NCBI GenBank assembly: GCA_021730945.1
Contig: JAKFYH010000056.1
Span: 1 to 64,000, forward strand
DNA from: Acidobacteriota bacterium
GTDB taxonomy: Bacteria > Acidobacteriota > Vicinamibacteria > Vicinamibacterales > UBA2999
Direction: 5' to 3'
DNA length: 64,000 nt
A program made the position numbers and the translations under genes. The notes beneath the pieces are model-generated. The model saw only the letters and a program-made list of their open reading frames with translations, did not search any database and was not told where the DNA came from. Shown piece by piece: positions 19,761 to 34,491 of this stretch (positions are counted from its first letter, which is position 1; the number at the start of each line of letters is the position of its first letter).

Positions 19761-20926
19761 TAGCGACCCCCCGCGAGTGCTACGACCTTGTCGGCCGCCT
19801 CGCCCATTGTGTCGGCAGTCGCAAAGTTGAGCCCGCTCTCGGCCAGCATCTTCTTTCCTTCCTCGACGTTGGTTCCCTTCATGCGGATCACAATCGGCAC
19901 CGGCACCCCGAGCTCCTTGACCGCGGCAATGACGCCGGCAGCCAGCACGTCACAGCGCAGGATGCCGCCGAAGATGTTGATGAGCACAGCCTTGACGTTC
20001 TGGTCCGACATCAGAATCTTGAATGCATTGCGAATCTGCTCGGCATTGGCGCCGCCGCCGACGTCGAGGAAGTTCGCCGGCGCGCCGCCTGCCAGCTTGA
20101 TGATGTCCATGGTCGCCATGGCCAGGCCGGCGCCGTTCACCATGCAGCCGATCGTGCCGTCGAGGCGGATGTAGTTCAGGGAGAACTTTGACGCCTCGAC
20201 TTCCAGCGGATCCTCTTCGCTGATGTCGCGCAGCTCGCGGATGTCCGGGTGGCGGTACATCGCGTTGTCGTCGAAGTTCATCTTGGCGTCGAGCGCCAGC
20301 AGGTCGCCGGTCTTGGTGACAATCAGGGGATTGATCTCCAGGATCGACGCGTCCGTGGCCAGAAACGCCGTGTAGAGCGCCATCATCATCTTGACGCCCT
20401 TCTTCAGGGAGTCACCGGTCAGCCCGAGCGCGAATCCCAACTGCTGAGCCTGGAAAGGCTGCAGTCCGACACCGGGGTGGATGAACACCTTGTGAATCTT
20501 CTCCGGCGATTCCTCGGCAATCTTCTCGATCTCGACGCCACCCTCGCGGCTGACCATGAGGACAATCCTCTGGGAGGCGCGATCGACCACCAGACCCAGG
20601 TAGAGTTCGCGGTCAATGGCCAGCCCCTCCTCCACCAGCAGGCGGGAGATCTTCTGCCCATCGGGACCGGTCTGGTAGGTCACAAGCGTCTTGCCCAGCA
20701 GTTCGCGGGCGACCGTCTCGGCCTCTTCCGCCGACTTGGTGAGCTTCACGCCGCCGGCCTTGCCGCGGCCACCCGCGTGAATCTGCGCCTTCACCACCGA
20801 GATGGGACCGCCGAGGCGCTTGGCAATGTCATGGACTTCTTCCGGCGTGAATGCCACTTCCCCGCGGGGAACCGGCACGCCGTACTTCGAGAGAACAGCT
20901 TTGGCTTGGTACTCGTGGATTTTCAT
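19760..20926 (-). CDS. sucC: Succinate-CoA ligase subunit beta
   Basis: [64 protein letters not shown]. Confidence 0.97.
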   Translation of the reverse strand: MKIHEYQAKAVLSKYGVPVPRGEVAFTPEEVHDIAKRLGGPISVVKAQIHAGGRGKAGGVKLTKSAEEAETVARELLGKTLVTYQTGPDGQKISRLLVEEGLAIDRELYLGLVVDRASQRIVLMVSREGGVEIEKIAEESPEKIHKVFIHPGVGLQPFQAQQLGFALGLTGDSLKKGVKMMMALYTAFLATDASILEINPLIVTKTGDLLALDAKMNFDDNAMYRHPDIRELRDISEEDPLEVEASKFSLNYIRLDGTIGCMVNGAGLAMATMDIIKLAGGAPANFLDVGGGANAEQIRNAFKILMSDQNVKAVLINIFGGILRCDVLAAGVIAAVKELGVPVPIVIRMKGTNVEEGKKMLAESGLNFATADTMGEAADKVVALAGGR

Positions 20927-20987
20927 GTGAAGGGGTTTAGTTTAATACATTCCCGGGTGTTACCATTAACCGTTAGACACCTCCTTC

Positions 20988-21659
20988 ATGACACCTCCAG
21001 TGCTGTCCTCATCCATCGGCTCGAAATTCCTGATTGCGCTCACTGGCCTCTTCCTGTTCCTGTTCCTGGTCTCGCACCTGGCCGGGAATCTGCTCTTTAT
21101 TCTTGGCCCCGACGCGTTCAATCACTACTCGCACGCCCTGATCAGCAACCCGCTGATCCTGGTGGCCGAGGGCGGCCTGGTCGCCATCTTCCTGCTCCAT
21201 GTCTTTAAGACCGTCACCATCGTCGTCGCCAACCGCGGCGCCCGGCCCGAGCGCTATGCCGCCCGGAAGTGGGCAAAGAGCAAGAACGACCGCAGCCGCA
21301 AGACGCTGTCGTCGACCACGATGATCCTGACCGGCACGATCACGCTGTTGTTCGTGGTGACGCACCTGGCCACCTTCAAGTTCGGCCCCTACTACGAGAC
21401 GGCGGAGGGGATTCGCGACCTGTATCGCCTGCAGACGGCGGTCTTCAGCGATCCCGGCTACGTGGCCTTCTACCTCGTGTGCATGGCCGTGGTCGGCTTT
21501 CACCTCTGGCACGGCATCTCGAGCGCCGCGCAATCCTTCGGCCTCGACAGTCCGCGGTGGACGCCGCGGATTCTCTGGGTCGGGCGGCTGCTGACGGCCG
21601 TGATTACCGCGGGCTTTGCCCTGCTTCCAATCTTCACTTTTGTCGCGGGGCGGAACTGA
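20988..21659 (+). CDS. sdhC: Succinate dehydrogenase cytochrome b subunit (b558-like single anchor)
   Basis: [42 protein letters not shown]; five hydrophobic segments; upstream of sdhA/sdhB. Confidence 0.9.
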   Translation: MTPPVLSSSIGSKFLIALTGLFLFLFLVSHLAGNLLFILGPDAFNHYSHALISNPLILVAEGGLVAIFLLHVFKTVTIVVANRGARPERYAARKWAKSKNDRSRKTLSSTTMILTGTITLLFVVTHLATFKFGPYYETAEGIRDLYRLQTAVFSDPGYVAFYLVCMAVVGFHLWHGISSAAQSFGLDSPRWTPRILWVGRLLTAVITAGFALLPIFTFVAGRN

Positions 21660-21661
21660 AC

Positions 21662-23574
<1,913 letters not shown>

Positions 23575-23575
<1 letters not shown>

Positions 23576-24321
23576 TGGCCATGACGGTAAAGCTGAAGGT
23601 ATGGCGGCAGGCAGGCCCAGGGCAGCCCGGCAAGCTGGTGGACTACGTGGCCGACGCCGTCCACGCCGACATGTCGTTTCTCGAAATGCTCGACGTCGTC
23701 AACGAGAGCCTGATCAAGAGGGGCGAGGATCCGATTGCGTTTGACTCGGACTGCCGCGAGGGCATCTGCGGCAGTTGCGGCCTGGTGATTGACGGCATCC
23801 CGCACGGCCCTGACAAGGGCGCCACCACCTGCCAGGTCCACATGCGCCGGTTCAAGAGCGGAGAGACCATCACGGTCGAGCCGTTTCGCGCCAAGGCCTT
23901 CCCCATCCTGAAAGACCTGGTGGTGGACCGTTCGGCATTTGACCGCATCATCGCGGCTGGCGGCTACGTATCGATGAACGTGGGCGGCGCCCCCGACGCC
24001 AACAGCCTGCCCATCCCCAAGGACGTCGCCGACCAGGCCATGGACTCGGCCCAGTGCATCGGTTGCGGCGCCTGCGTGGCGGCCTGCAAGAACGCCGCGG
24101 CCCACCTGTTTACCTCCGCGAAGATCACCCACCTGGGCCTTCTGCCCCAGGGTGAAGCCGAACGCGACCGCCGCGTCGTCCGCATGGTGGACCAGATGGA
24201 TGGCGAAGGGTTTGGCAGTTGCTCGAACGAGGGGGAATGCGAAGCAGTGTGCCCGAAGGAAATCTCGATTTCCAATATTGCCAGGATGAATCGAGACTTC
24301 CTGAAGGCCATCGTCAGTTAG
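23575..24321 (+). CDS. sdhB: Succinate dehydrogenase/fumarate reductase iron-sulfur subunit
   Basis: [18 protein letters not shown] (2Fe-2S); [34 protein letters not shown] overlap with sdhA. Confidence 0.96.
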
Positions 24322-24323
24322 AA

Positions 24324-24345
24324 AGCGGGGGCTGAAGCCCCCGCT
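24324..24345. terminator. Bidirectional hairpin between convergent sdhB and mdh
   Basis: agcgggggc-tgaa-gcccccgct; perfect 9-bp stem, 4-nt loop. Confidence 0.7.
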
Positions 24346-24362
24346 CTCCGAACGTCGCTTGC

Positions 24363-25295
24363 TTAGACCCCGATGACGTCGACCAGTTCCTTTACGGCGC
24401 CGGCCGACTTGTTGAACGCGGCCTGCTCGTCGGCCGTGAGCTTGATCTCGATGATCTTTTCCATGCCCTTGGCGCCCAGCTTCACGGGCACGCCGACAAA
24501 CAGGTTGCTGACGCCGTACTCGCCCTGCAGATACACCGAGCAGGGCATGATCTTCTTCTGATCCTTCAGGATCGCCTCGACCATCAGCGCGGCCGAGGCA
24601 CCGGGCGCATACCAGGCGCTCGTCCCGACCAGCTTGGTAATCTCGGCGCCGCCGTTGGCGGTTCGCTCGCAGATCGCCGCGATCCGGTCGGGCGGCAACA
24701 ATTCTGTAATCGGGATACCTGCCACCGTGGTGTAGCGCGGGAGCGGCACCATGGTGTCGCCGTGGCCGCCAAGCACGAATGACGAGACGTTCTCGACCGA
24801 CACGCCCAGTTCCATGGCGATGAAGGTGCTCATGCGGGCCGAGTCGAGCACGCCGGCCATGCCGATCACACGCTCGCGCGGGAACTGGCTCAACTTGAAG
24901 ACCGCCTGCGACATGGCGTCGAGCGGATTGGCCACCGGAATGATGATGCAATTGGGCGAGTACTTGACGATCTCGGCCGTCACGTCCTGCATGATCTTGT
25001 AGTTGACGTTCAACAAGTCGTCGCGGCTCATGCCGGGTTTGCGCGGCATGCCCGAGGTAATGACGACCACATCGGAGTTGGCGCTTTCCGAGAAATCCTT
25101 GGTGCCAACGCCGACCACGCGCGAGGCCGAGCCTTCGATCGGACACGATTCGTAAATGTCGAGGGCGACGCCCGCAGCTTTCGTCTCGGCCAAATCCACG
25201 ACCACGACATCCGCCAGCTCCCGCTGCGCAATTGATCGCGCGACAGTTGCGCCGACGTTTCCCGCACCACCGACGACCGTAACTTTCCGATTCAT
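24363..25295 (-). CDS. mdh: Malate dehydrogenase
   Basis: [69 protein letters not shown]. Confidence 0.93.
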   Translation of the reverse strand: MNRKVTVVGGAGNVGATVARSIAQRELADVVVVDLAETKAAGVALDIYESCPIEGSASRVVGVGTKDFSESANSDVVVITSGMPRKPGMSRDDLLNVNYKIMQDVTAEIVKYSPNCIIIPVANPLDAMSQAVFKLSQFPRERVIGMAGVLDSARMSTFIAMELGVSVENVSSFVLGGHGDTMVPLPRYTTVAGIPITELLPPDRIAAICERTANGGAEITKLVGTSAWYAPGASAALMVEAILKDQKKIMPCSVYLQGEYGVSNLFVGVPVKLGAKGMEKIIEIKLTADEQAAFNKSAGAVKELVDVIGV

Positions 25296-25331
25296 GAAAT
25301 GCACTCCGTTAGGTCAGATTCCCTTTATTCG

Positions 25332-25383
25332 CACGCGCCGATTCCACAGTTTCTGTGGAAAACCATGTGGAAAAGTGCGCGTG
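25332..25383. promoter_or_regulatory. Nested dyad with two TTTTCCACA (DnaA-box-like) sites in the mdh-serA intergenic region
   Basis: cacgcgc...ttccacag-ttt-ctgtggaa...tgtggaaaa...gcgcgtg; TGTGGAAAA at 25354-25362 and 25366-25374. Confidence 0.5.
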
Positions 25384-25456
25384 AACACCGTGTAACGCCT
25401 GCGTTCCGGAACAAATCTACGAATTGCACCATTCATGGTGCGTCGCAAACTTCTCA

Positions 25457-25517
25457 CAGGAGATCAGGAGCTCAAGAAAGAAAAATAAGTCCTTTCTCAT
25501 GATCTCATGACCTCCTG
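25457..25517. repeat. Imperfect inverted repeat upstream of serA
   Basis: caggagatcaggagctcaagaaag (25457-25480) vs reverse complement of 25492-25517, caggaggtcatgagatcatgagaaag. Confidence 0.7.
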
Positions 25518-25564
25518 TTTATTCCTCAGGCCGCGAGTAACGTATTATATCGACTCCCAATCAC

Positions 25565-27142
25565 ATGCTTATTGTCATAGCTGACGACCTCCCAAAGTCT
25601 GCCGTCGAACTCCTTCGCGCGGAAGGATGGACAGTCGATGCCCGGTCAGGGCGAACCCCCGAACAGTTGAAGGCCGACTTGCCTGAGGCCGACGCGATCG
25701 TCGTCCGCAGCGCGACGAAGGTGACGGCTGACATCATCGCCGCTGCGCCCAAACTTCGTGCCATCGCCCGCGCCGGCACGGGCGTGGACAACGTCAATGT
25801 CGAAGCCGCCAGCGGCCGCGGCATCGTCGTGATGAACGCCCCCGGCGCCAACAGCATCAGCGTGGCCGAACTGGCCATGGCCCAGTTGCTCGCGCTCGCC
25901 CGTAAACTCCCCGCCGCCGACGCCTCGATGAAGGCCGGCAAATGGGACAAGAAATCATTCCTGGGTGAAGAAGTTCGCGGCAAGGTGCTCGGCCTGGCCG
26001 GTCTCGGCCGCATCGGCCAGGAAGTGACGCGGCGGGCCCAGGCGTTCGAGATGACCGTGATCGCCCACGACCCGTTCATCTCGGCGCAGGTCGCCGCCGA
26101 CATGGGCGTGGAACTGGTGTCGTTCGACGAGCTCTGTGCCCGCGCGGATTTTCTGTCGCTGCACATGCCGGCGACACCGCAAACCCGGCACATCTTCAAT
26201 GCCGAACGCCTGGCCGCCTGCAAGAAGGGGCTGAAGTTGATCAATACGGCCCGCGGCGAGCTGATCGACGAGCAGGCCCTGGCCGCCGCCATTACCAGCG
26301 GACATATTGGCGGGGCGGCGCTCGACGTCTACACCGCCGAGCCGACCACCGACCATGCCCTTCAGCAGTTGCCGCAGGTCGTGGCCAGCCCCCACATTGC
26401 GGCATCAACCCGGGAGGGCCAGGAACTGGTGGGTGTGGAGACGGCGTCAGCGCTGCGCGATTTCCTCAAGACCGGGGTGATTCGCAACGCCGTGAACTTC
26501 CCGTCCGTCGCCCCTGAGGAATTCCTGCGCCTCCAGCCCTTCATCAAGCTCGGCAAGCAACTGGGCTGCCTGGTCGGCCAGATGGGCGAGGCCCGCATCG
26601 AGAGCCTGGGCGTTCGCTACTACGGCGACCTGGCGTCCGGCCAGCATCCATTGATCGTCAATGCGGTCCTGGTCGGCCTGTTCGAAGCCATCTTGTCGGA
26701 CACCGTCACCGAGGTGAATGCCCGCGCCGTGGCCGCCGCTCGCGGCATGGACCTGGTTGAGTCGTCCAGCAGCCGCGCCCGCGAATACCGGAGCCTGCTG
26801 TCGGTCAAGCTCATGACCAGCGACGGCGAGCGCTGGGTGGAAGGCACCGTGTCGGGCAACACGTCCCGCCTGGTGCTGCTCAACGGCGTTCCGGTAGAAG
26901 CGCCCTTGACCGGCACACTCCTGCTGCTTGCCAACCACGACCAACCCGGCGTGATCGGCGAAGTGGGCACTCTCCTGGGCAAGCACGGAATCAACATCGC
27001 CAACTTCGCCCTGGGCCGCAACGGCACGGGAGCCGTCGGCGCGGTCAACGTCGACGAACCCGGCGAACAGATCGGTGAGGATGTACTGACGGAGATCCGG
27101 GCGGTCAAGCCGGTCAAGGCCGCCTGGCTGGTGCGCGTCTAG
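25565..27142 (+). CDS. serA: D-3-phosphoglycerate dehydrogenase
   Basis: 525 aa; RAGTGVDNVNVEAASGRGIVVMNAPGANSISVAELAMA; GLGRIGQEVTRRA; C-terminal ASB and ACT domains. Confidence 0.96.
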   Translation: MLIVIADDLPKSAVELLRAEGWTVDARSGRTPEQLKADLPEADAIVVRSATKVTADIIAAAPKLRAIARAGTGVDNVNVEAASGRGIVVMNAPGANSISVAELAMAQLLALARKLPAADASMKAGKWDKKSFLGEEVRGKVLGLAGLGRIGQEVTRRAQAFEMTVIAHDPFISAQVAADMGVELVSFDELCARADFLSLHMPATPQTRHIFNAERLAACKKGLKLINTARGELIDEQALAAAITSGHIGGAALDVYTAEPTTDHALQQLPQVVASPHIAASTREGQELVGVETASALRDFLKTGVIRNAVNFPSVAPEEFLRLQPFIKLGKQLGCLVGQMGEARIESLGVRYYGDLASGQHPLIVNAVLVGLFEAILSDTVTEVNARAVAAARGMDLVESSSSRAREYRSLLSVKLMTSDGERWVEGTVSGNTSRLVLLNGVPVEAPLTGTLLLLANHDQPGVIGEVGTLLGKHGINIANFALGRNGTGAVGAVNVDEPGEQIGEDVLTEIRAVKPVKAAWLVRV

Positions 27143-27681
27143 GGCAGGCGCAGCGTCTGTGTGACACCGGCGGCGTCGATAATGACGATGCCGGTGTCGC
27201 TGACTTCGACGACTCGGTAGCCGTTCGACAACAGGTCGCCGGCGGTCACAAGCGCCATCACGCCGTTGTCACTGACGATGGCGGTGATCACCGTGACGCC
27301 GTCTTTTTCGGTGGACGCAATCCCCGACAACTTAAATTGCAGAAGCGGCGGCTCGGGAGCCATCGGCGCGGCGACCGGTGCCGCCTCGGACTCCGGCATC
27401 ACGCGCGATCTCACCAGGTTCGGCCGTCTGGCCTCAAACACGAACGGGTTTCGCCCCGCTGATGGCGTCCGGCTGGGCTGCGTATCCAGCCGCTCACGCA
27501 GTTGCCGGGTCAGCGGCGCCACCGGCGTCGCGCTGCCGAGTGGGCGCGGTCCTGGTCGCGCGGCCGCCGCCGGCGCGTCGGGCGGGTTCTGACGCGAGGC
27601 GCGTGTCGTCCCGAGCGCCCAGCCTGTCGTCAAGCTCAGTGCGCCAATCAGCAACACGGTTCCCGGAGGCCAGTTTTTCAT
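27139..27681 (-). CDS. GspC/PilP-like protein (TM anchor, proline-rich linker, HR-like domain)
   Basis: MKNWPPGTVLLIGALSLTTGWALGT TM; NPFVFEARRP...LLQFKLSGIASTEKDGVTVITAIVSDNGVMALVTAGDLLSNGYRVVEVSDTGIVIIDAAGVTQTLRLP. Confidence 0.6.
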   Translation of the reverse strand: MKNWPPGTVLLIGALSLTTGWALGTTRASRQNPPDAPAAAARPGPRPLGSATPVAPLTRQLRERLDTQPSRTPSAGRNPFVFEARRPNLVRSRVMPESEAAPVAAPMAPEPPLLQFKLSGIASTEKDGVTVITAIVSDNGVMALVTAGDLLSNGYRVVEVSDTGIVIIDAAGVTQTLRLP

Positions 27682-27785
27682 CGTCCCATCGCCACGATGG
27701 CTACGTCCTATTAGACCAAGTTTCCCGGCCGTACGGCGCAGGCATCTGGTGCCGGTCCCCACAACCTGCTGTGGTATGCTTCGTC

Positions 27786-30265
<2,480 letters not shown>

Positions 30266-31096
30266 GTGCAGGCCGTCACGCCGGTCAGCGCCGGCCCGGT
30301 GTCGTTCGGCACGGGGCAGCCACTCGCGTTCATCCTCGGCCCGTGCGTCATCGAGAGCGAGGCCCACGCGCTTGAGATCGGCATGTTTATCGCCGAGGCG
30401 GGGCGGCGCGTCGGCGCGCCGGTGGTATTCAAGGCGTCCTTCGACAAGGCCAATCGCACTTCCCTCTCGTCGTACCGCGGCCCCGGCCTGGTCGAGGGTT
30501 TGAAGGTCCTGGCCCGGGTCAAGGAGCGCACCGGCCTGCCGATTCTGACCGACGTCCATGAGGTCGGCCAGGTGGGACCAGCCGCCGGCGTCTGCGACAT
30601 CCTGCAGATCCCCGCCTTCCTTTCGCGGCAAACCGATCTCCTGGTGGCAGCGGCACAGTCTGGGCGGGTCGTCAACGTCAAGAAGGGCCAATTCCTGGCG
30701 CCCCGCGACATGCGGCACGTGGTCGCCAAGCTCGTCGACTCGGGCAACTCCAACATTCTTGTGACCGAGCGGGGCGCCTCCTTCGGCTACAACAACCTGG
30801 TGGTCGACCCGCGGGCGTTTCCGATGCTGCGGGAAATGGGCTACCCAGTGATCTTCGACGTAACCCACAGCCTGCAGCTCCCCGGCGCCGGCGACGGCGT
30901 GACCGCCGGCCTGGCGGAGTACATCGCGCCCATGGCACAGGCCGGTGTCGCTGCCGGCGTCGATGGGGTGTTCATGGAGGTCCACGAGGAACCGAGCCGC
31001 GCCAGGAGCGATGCCGCCAATGCGCTCAGGCTGGACCTGCTCGAACCGCTCATGCAGCGGCTGATGGCCCTTGATAGGATCGTCCGGCATGCCTGA
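30266..31096 (+). CDS. kdsA: 2-dehydro-3-deoxyphosphooctonate aldolase (KDO-8-P synthase)
   Basis: FILGPCVIESEAHALEIG; FKASFDKANRTSLSSYRGPGLVEGL; FDVTHSLQLPG. GTG start at 30266. Confidence 0.96.
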   Translation: MQAVTPVSAGPVSFGTGQPLAFILGPCVIESEAHALEIGMFIAEAGRRVGAPVVFKASFDKANRTSLSSYRGPGLVEGLKVLARVKERTGLPILTDVHEVGQVGPAAGVCDILQIPAFLSRQTDLLVAAAQSGRVVNVKKGQFLAPRDMRHVVAKLVDSGNSNILVTERGASFGYNNLVVDPRAFPMLREMGYPVIFDVTHSLQLPGAGDGVTAGLAEYIAPMAQAGVAAGVDGVFMEVHEEPSRARSDAANALRLDLLEPLMQRLMALDRIVRHA

Positions 31097-32045
31097 CCTG
31101 TCCCTCGCGCGCAAGGTGCTCCAGACGGAAGCGGCCGCGATCCTCGCACTGGTGGATCGGCTCGACGATCGCTTCGCGCACGCCGTGCTGCTGGTCAAGG
31201 GCTGCAAGGGCCGGGTGATCGTGACCGGCATGGGCAAGTCCGGGATCATCTGCCGCAAGATTGCGGCGACGCTGGCCAGCACGGGAACCCCGGCGTTCTT
31301 CCTGCATCCGGCCGAGGCGATCCACGGCGACCTGGGCGTGATCCAGGCCGATGACGTGGTCGTCGCGATGTCATACAGCGGCGAGACCGAAGAACTCACG
31401 CGGGTGCTCGAGACCGTCAAGCGGATCGGGGCGCCACTGGTCGCGCTGACCGGTGATCTCAAGTCGACCCTGGCGCAGGCCGCGGACGTGGCTCTCGACT
31501 GTCGCGTCTCTGAAGAAGCCTGCCCCATGAACCTCGTGCCGACCGCCAGCACCACCGCGGCCCTGGCGATGGGCGACGCGCTGGCCATGGCGGTGCTGGT
31601 CGAGAAGGGCTTCAAGCCCGAAGACTTCGCCAACCTTCACCCCGGTGGCAAGCTCGGGAAGAAGTTGATGCGGGTGTCCCAGCTGCTTCACGGCGGCGAC
31701 GCCCTGCCGGTGGTCCAGCTCCATAGCGCCATGCGCGACGTGATTTACGAGATGTCCCGCAAGGGCCTCGGCATGACGACGGTAGTCGAGAAGGACGGCA
31801 CGCTGGCTGGCATCATCACCGACGGCGACCTGCGCCGCAAGATGTCATCCGCCAACGTGCTGGAACTGACCGCCCGGGACGTGATGAGCCTGCACCCGGT
31901 CACGATCCTGCCGGAGACATTGGCGGTCGAGGCCCTGGCCGTCATGGAGACCCGCAAAATCACTTCCATTGTCGTGGTCGACGCCGGCCGCCGGGTGGAG
32001 GGGGTGGTGCACCTGCACGACCTCTGGCGAACGGAAATGGTGTAG
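31089..32045 (+). CDS. kdsD: D-arabinose 5-phosphate isomerase (KdsD/KpsF family; SIS plus CBS pair)
   Basis: VIVTGMGKSGIICRKIAATLASTGTPAFFLHPAEAIHGDLGVI; LHPGGKLGKKL; two CBS domains. Confidence 0.94.
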   Translation: MPDLSLARKVLQTEAAAILALVDRLDDRFAHAVLLVKGCKGRVIVTGMGKSGIICRKIAATLASTGTPAFFLHPAEAIHGDLGVIQADDVVVAMSYSGETEELTRVLETVKRIGAPLVALTGDLKSTLAQAADVALDCRVSEEACPMNLVPTASTTAALAMGDALAMAVLVEKGFKPEDFANLHPGGKLGKKLMRVSQLLHGGDALPVVQLHSAMRDVIYEMSRKGLGMTTVVEKDGTLAGIITDGDLRRKMSSANVLELTARDVMSLHPVTILPETLAVEALAVMETRKITSIVVVDAGRRVEGVVHLHDLWRTEMV

Positions 32046-32048
32046 CCC

Positions 32049-33272
32049 GTGGGCCTCGGTGATTCCCTTCCCTTTCTCGGCGCCCTGGTGGCGCTGCTCG
32101 TTGGCCTCGGCGTCGGCAAGGCCTGGGAGCGCTACAAGCTGCGCGACGGCCGGTGGATCGATCGCCGCCGCGCGCGCGACTCGCATCACTATGTGCTGGG
32201 CCTCAACTTCCTGGTGTCGAATCAAATCGACCTGGCGATCGAGGAACTGAGCCAGGCCACGCGGGTCGACAGCGACGCGCTGGAGATCCACTTGATTCTT
32301 GGCAACGTGCACCGCGAGCGTGGCCAGGTGGCGCGCGCCATCCAGGTGCACCAGGCCTTGCTGCAGCGGCCCAAGCTCACGAAGGTCGAGCATGCCTACA
32401 TCCTGTTGTGCCTGGGGCTCGACTTCAAGCGCGGCGGCTTCGTCGATCGGGCGCTCGAGGCCTTCAACGAGGTCGTCCGGATGGACCCGGACAATCAGTA
32501 CGCGCTGCTCTACCTGCAGAAGCTGCACGAAGAGCAGCACCAGTGGGCCGACGCGCATCGCATCCGCAAGCAACTAGTCGCCTTGAGCGGACCCGACACC
32601 CAACCACGCAACCAGGCCATTCTCGGGTTCCTGGAAAACGCCCTGGGCAGCGAGGCGATCGGGGTTGGCGATCGGGGCCGCGCGGCGCGGCATTTCGAGG
32701 AAGCAATCGCGCTCGACGCCGGGACGGTGCCCGCGTACCTGAACCTCGGCGACGTTCGGCTCATGCAGGGCGACACGGCCGGGGCCGAGTCGGCCTGGGA
32801 CCGGCTGATGACCAGCTCCCCCGACCGGGCCTACCTTGCCTTCGGCCGGCTCGAGACCCTCTACGAGCAACTCGGCCAGCCGGGCAAGTTCGAGCAGCGG
32901 TGCCTGCGGCTGGTGGCCGCCAATTCGCAGGACTGGCGCGCCCGCCTGGCGCTCGGCGGTCATCTCGCCAAGCGTGGCCGCGACACCGAGGCCTTTGAAT
33001 ACCTGCTGGCCGCCCTGGAACATAACCCGCACGGACTCACCGTGCACCAGGCCGTGTGGGGCGTCCTGCTGAAGCTGGCCCTCGACCGCTCGCTGGTGCA
33101 GCGCTATATCGAGTCGGCGCGTTCGTCGGTCTTCTTCCTCGACCCACACGTGTGCGTAAAGTGTCACTACCGAAGCACCGAGTTGCTCTGGCAGTGTCCG
33201 CACTGCCACGAATGGAACTCGTTCGTTGAAGAACGGATCGCGCCCGCGCAGGAGGCGACCGTCGAGATGTGA
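32049..33272 (+). CDS. lapB: LapB/YciM-like TPR protein with C-terminal rubredoxin-type metal-binding tail
   Basis: N-terminal TM; TPRs; C-terminal CVKCHYRSTELLWQCPHCHEWNSF. Sits after kds genes. Confidence 0.85.
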   Translation: MGLGDSLPFLGALVALLVGLGVGKAWERYKLRDGRWIDRRRARDSHHYVLGLNFLVSNQIDLAIEELSQATRVDSDALEIHLILGNVHRERGQVARAIQVHQALLQRPKLTKVEHAYILLCLGLDFKRGGFVDRALEAFNEVVRMDPDNQYALLYLQKLHEEQHQWADAHRIRKQLVALSGPDTQPRNQAILGFLENALGSEAIGVGDRGRAARHFEEAIALDAGTVPAYLNLGDVRLMQGDTAGAESAWDRLMTSSPDRAYLAFGRLETLYEQLGQPGKFEQRCLRLVAANSQDWRARLALGGHLAKRGRDTEAFEYLLAALEHNPHGLTVHQAVWGVLLKLALDRSLVQRYIESARSSVFFLDPHVCVKCHYRSTELLWQCPHCHEWNSFVEERIAPAQEATVEM

Positions 33273-33717
<445 letters not shown>

Positions 33718-33775
33718 GCCCCTGAATGGAGCATTAGGCGTGCCGTGCGATTTCCTGAGAGAATCACTTCAGGCC

Positions 33776-33811
33776 CCGGTCGACATTAGCAGAATCTGCA
33801 ATATCGACCGG
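33776..33811. repeat. Nested inverted repeat upstream of the four-helix-bundle gene
   Basis: ccggtcga-cattа-gcaga-a-tctgc-aata-tcgaccgg: outer 8-bp and inner 5-bp stems. Confidence 0.75.
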
Positions 33812-33868
33812 CCTTGGGTAGCGCGAATTCCGCGTCCTGACGCCTGATTCCCGAAGACTGATTCCTGG

Positions 33869-34477
33869 CTACTTTGATTTCCCGGCCGTAAGCAACGCGA
33901 GCAGCCTGTCGACCTGGGCGTTGGTCTCATCGAAGGAACCGTCGGTCTTGATGACAAAGGTTGCCTTCTCGATCTTCTTCTCGATCGGCCACTGAGCCGC
34001 CAGGCGGCGCTCGGCGTCTTCCTTGGTCAGCTGATTGCGCTCCATGACCCGCGTGAGCTGCATGGCGCGGGGACACGCCACGACGATGACGTCGGCAAAC
34101 TGCGCTTCGCGGCCGGTCTCGTACAGCAAGGGGATGTCGGCAACGGCAAACGGCGTCTTCTTGGGCAGCGACGCGAAATACTTGTCGACCGCCTTCTGAA
34201 CCGCGGGATGAATGATGGCTTCGAGGTCCTGCCGGGCGCGCTTGTCCTTGAAGATGATCTGGCCAACCCTGATGCGATCCATGGTGCCGTCGCGCCGGAT
34301 CACATCGGGACCGAACCGCTGCCTGACCGCGGCCAGGGCTGGTGTCCCAAGGGCCACCACCTCGCGCGCGAGGACGTCGGCGTCCACCATGGGCACGCCG
34401 GCCGCCCGCAAGCGATCGGATACATAGGTCTTGCCGGTGGCGATGCCACCCGTGAGCGCAATCTTCCTGATCGCCAT
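33869..34477 (-). CDS. coaE: Dephospho-CoA kinase
   Basis: MAIRKIALTGGIATGKTYVSDRLRAAGVPMVDADVLAREVV; IPLLYETGREAQFADVIVV. Confidence 0.94.
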   Translation of the reverse strand: MAIRKIALTGGIATGKTYVSDRLRAAGVPMVDADVLAREVVALGTPALAAVRQRFGPDVIRRDGTMDRIRVGQIIFKDKRARQDLEAIIHPAVQKAVDKYFASLPKKTPFAVADIPLLYETGREAQFADVIVVACPRAMQLTRVMERNQLTKEDAERRLAAQWPIEKKIEKATFVIKTDGSFDETNAQVDRLLALLTAGKSK

Positions 34478-34491
34478 AGCGCATCCGGCGG

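Noticed and set aside
25321-25400. Replication origin
   Set aside because: Only two DnaA-box-like sites, no dnaA/dnaN/gidA neighbours and no clear AT-rich unwinding region.
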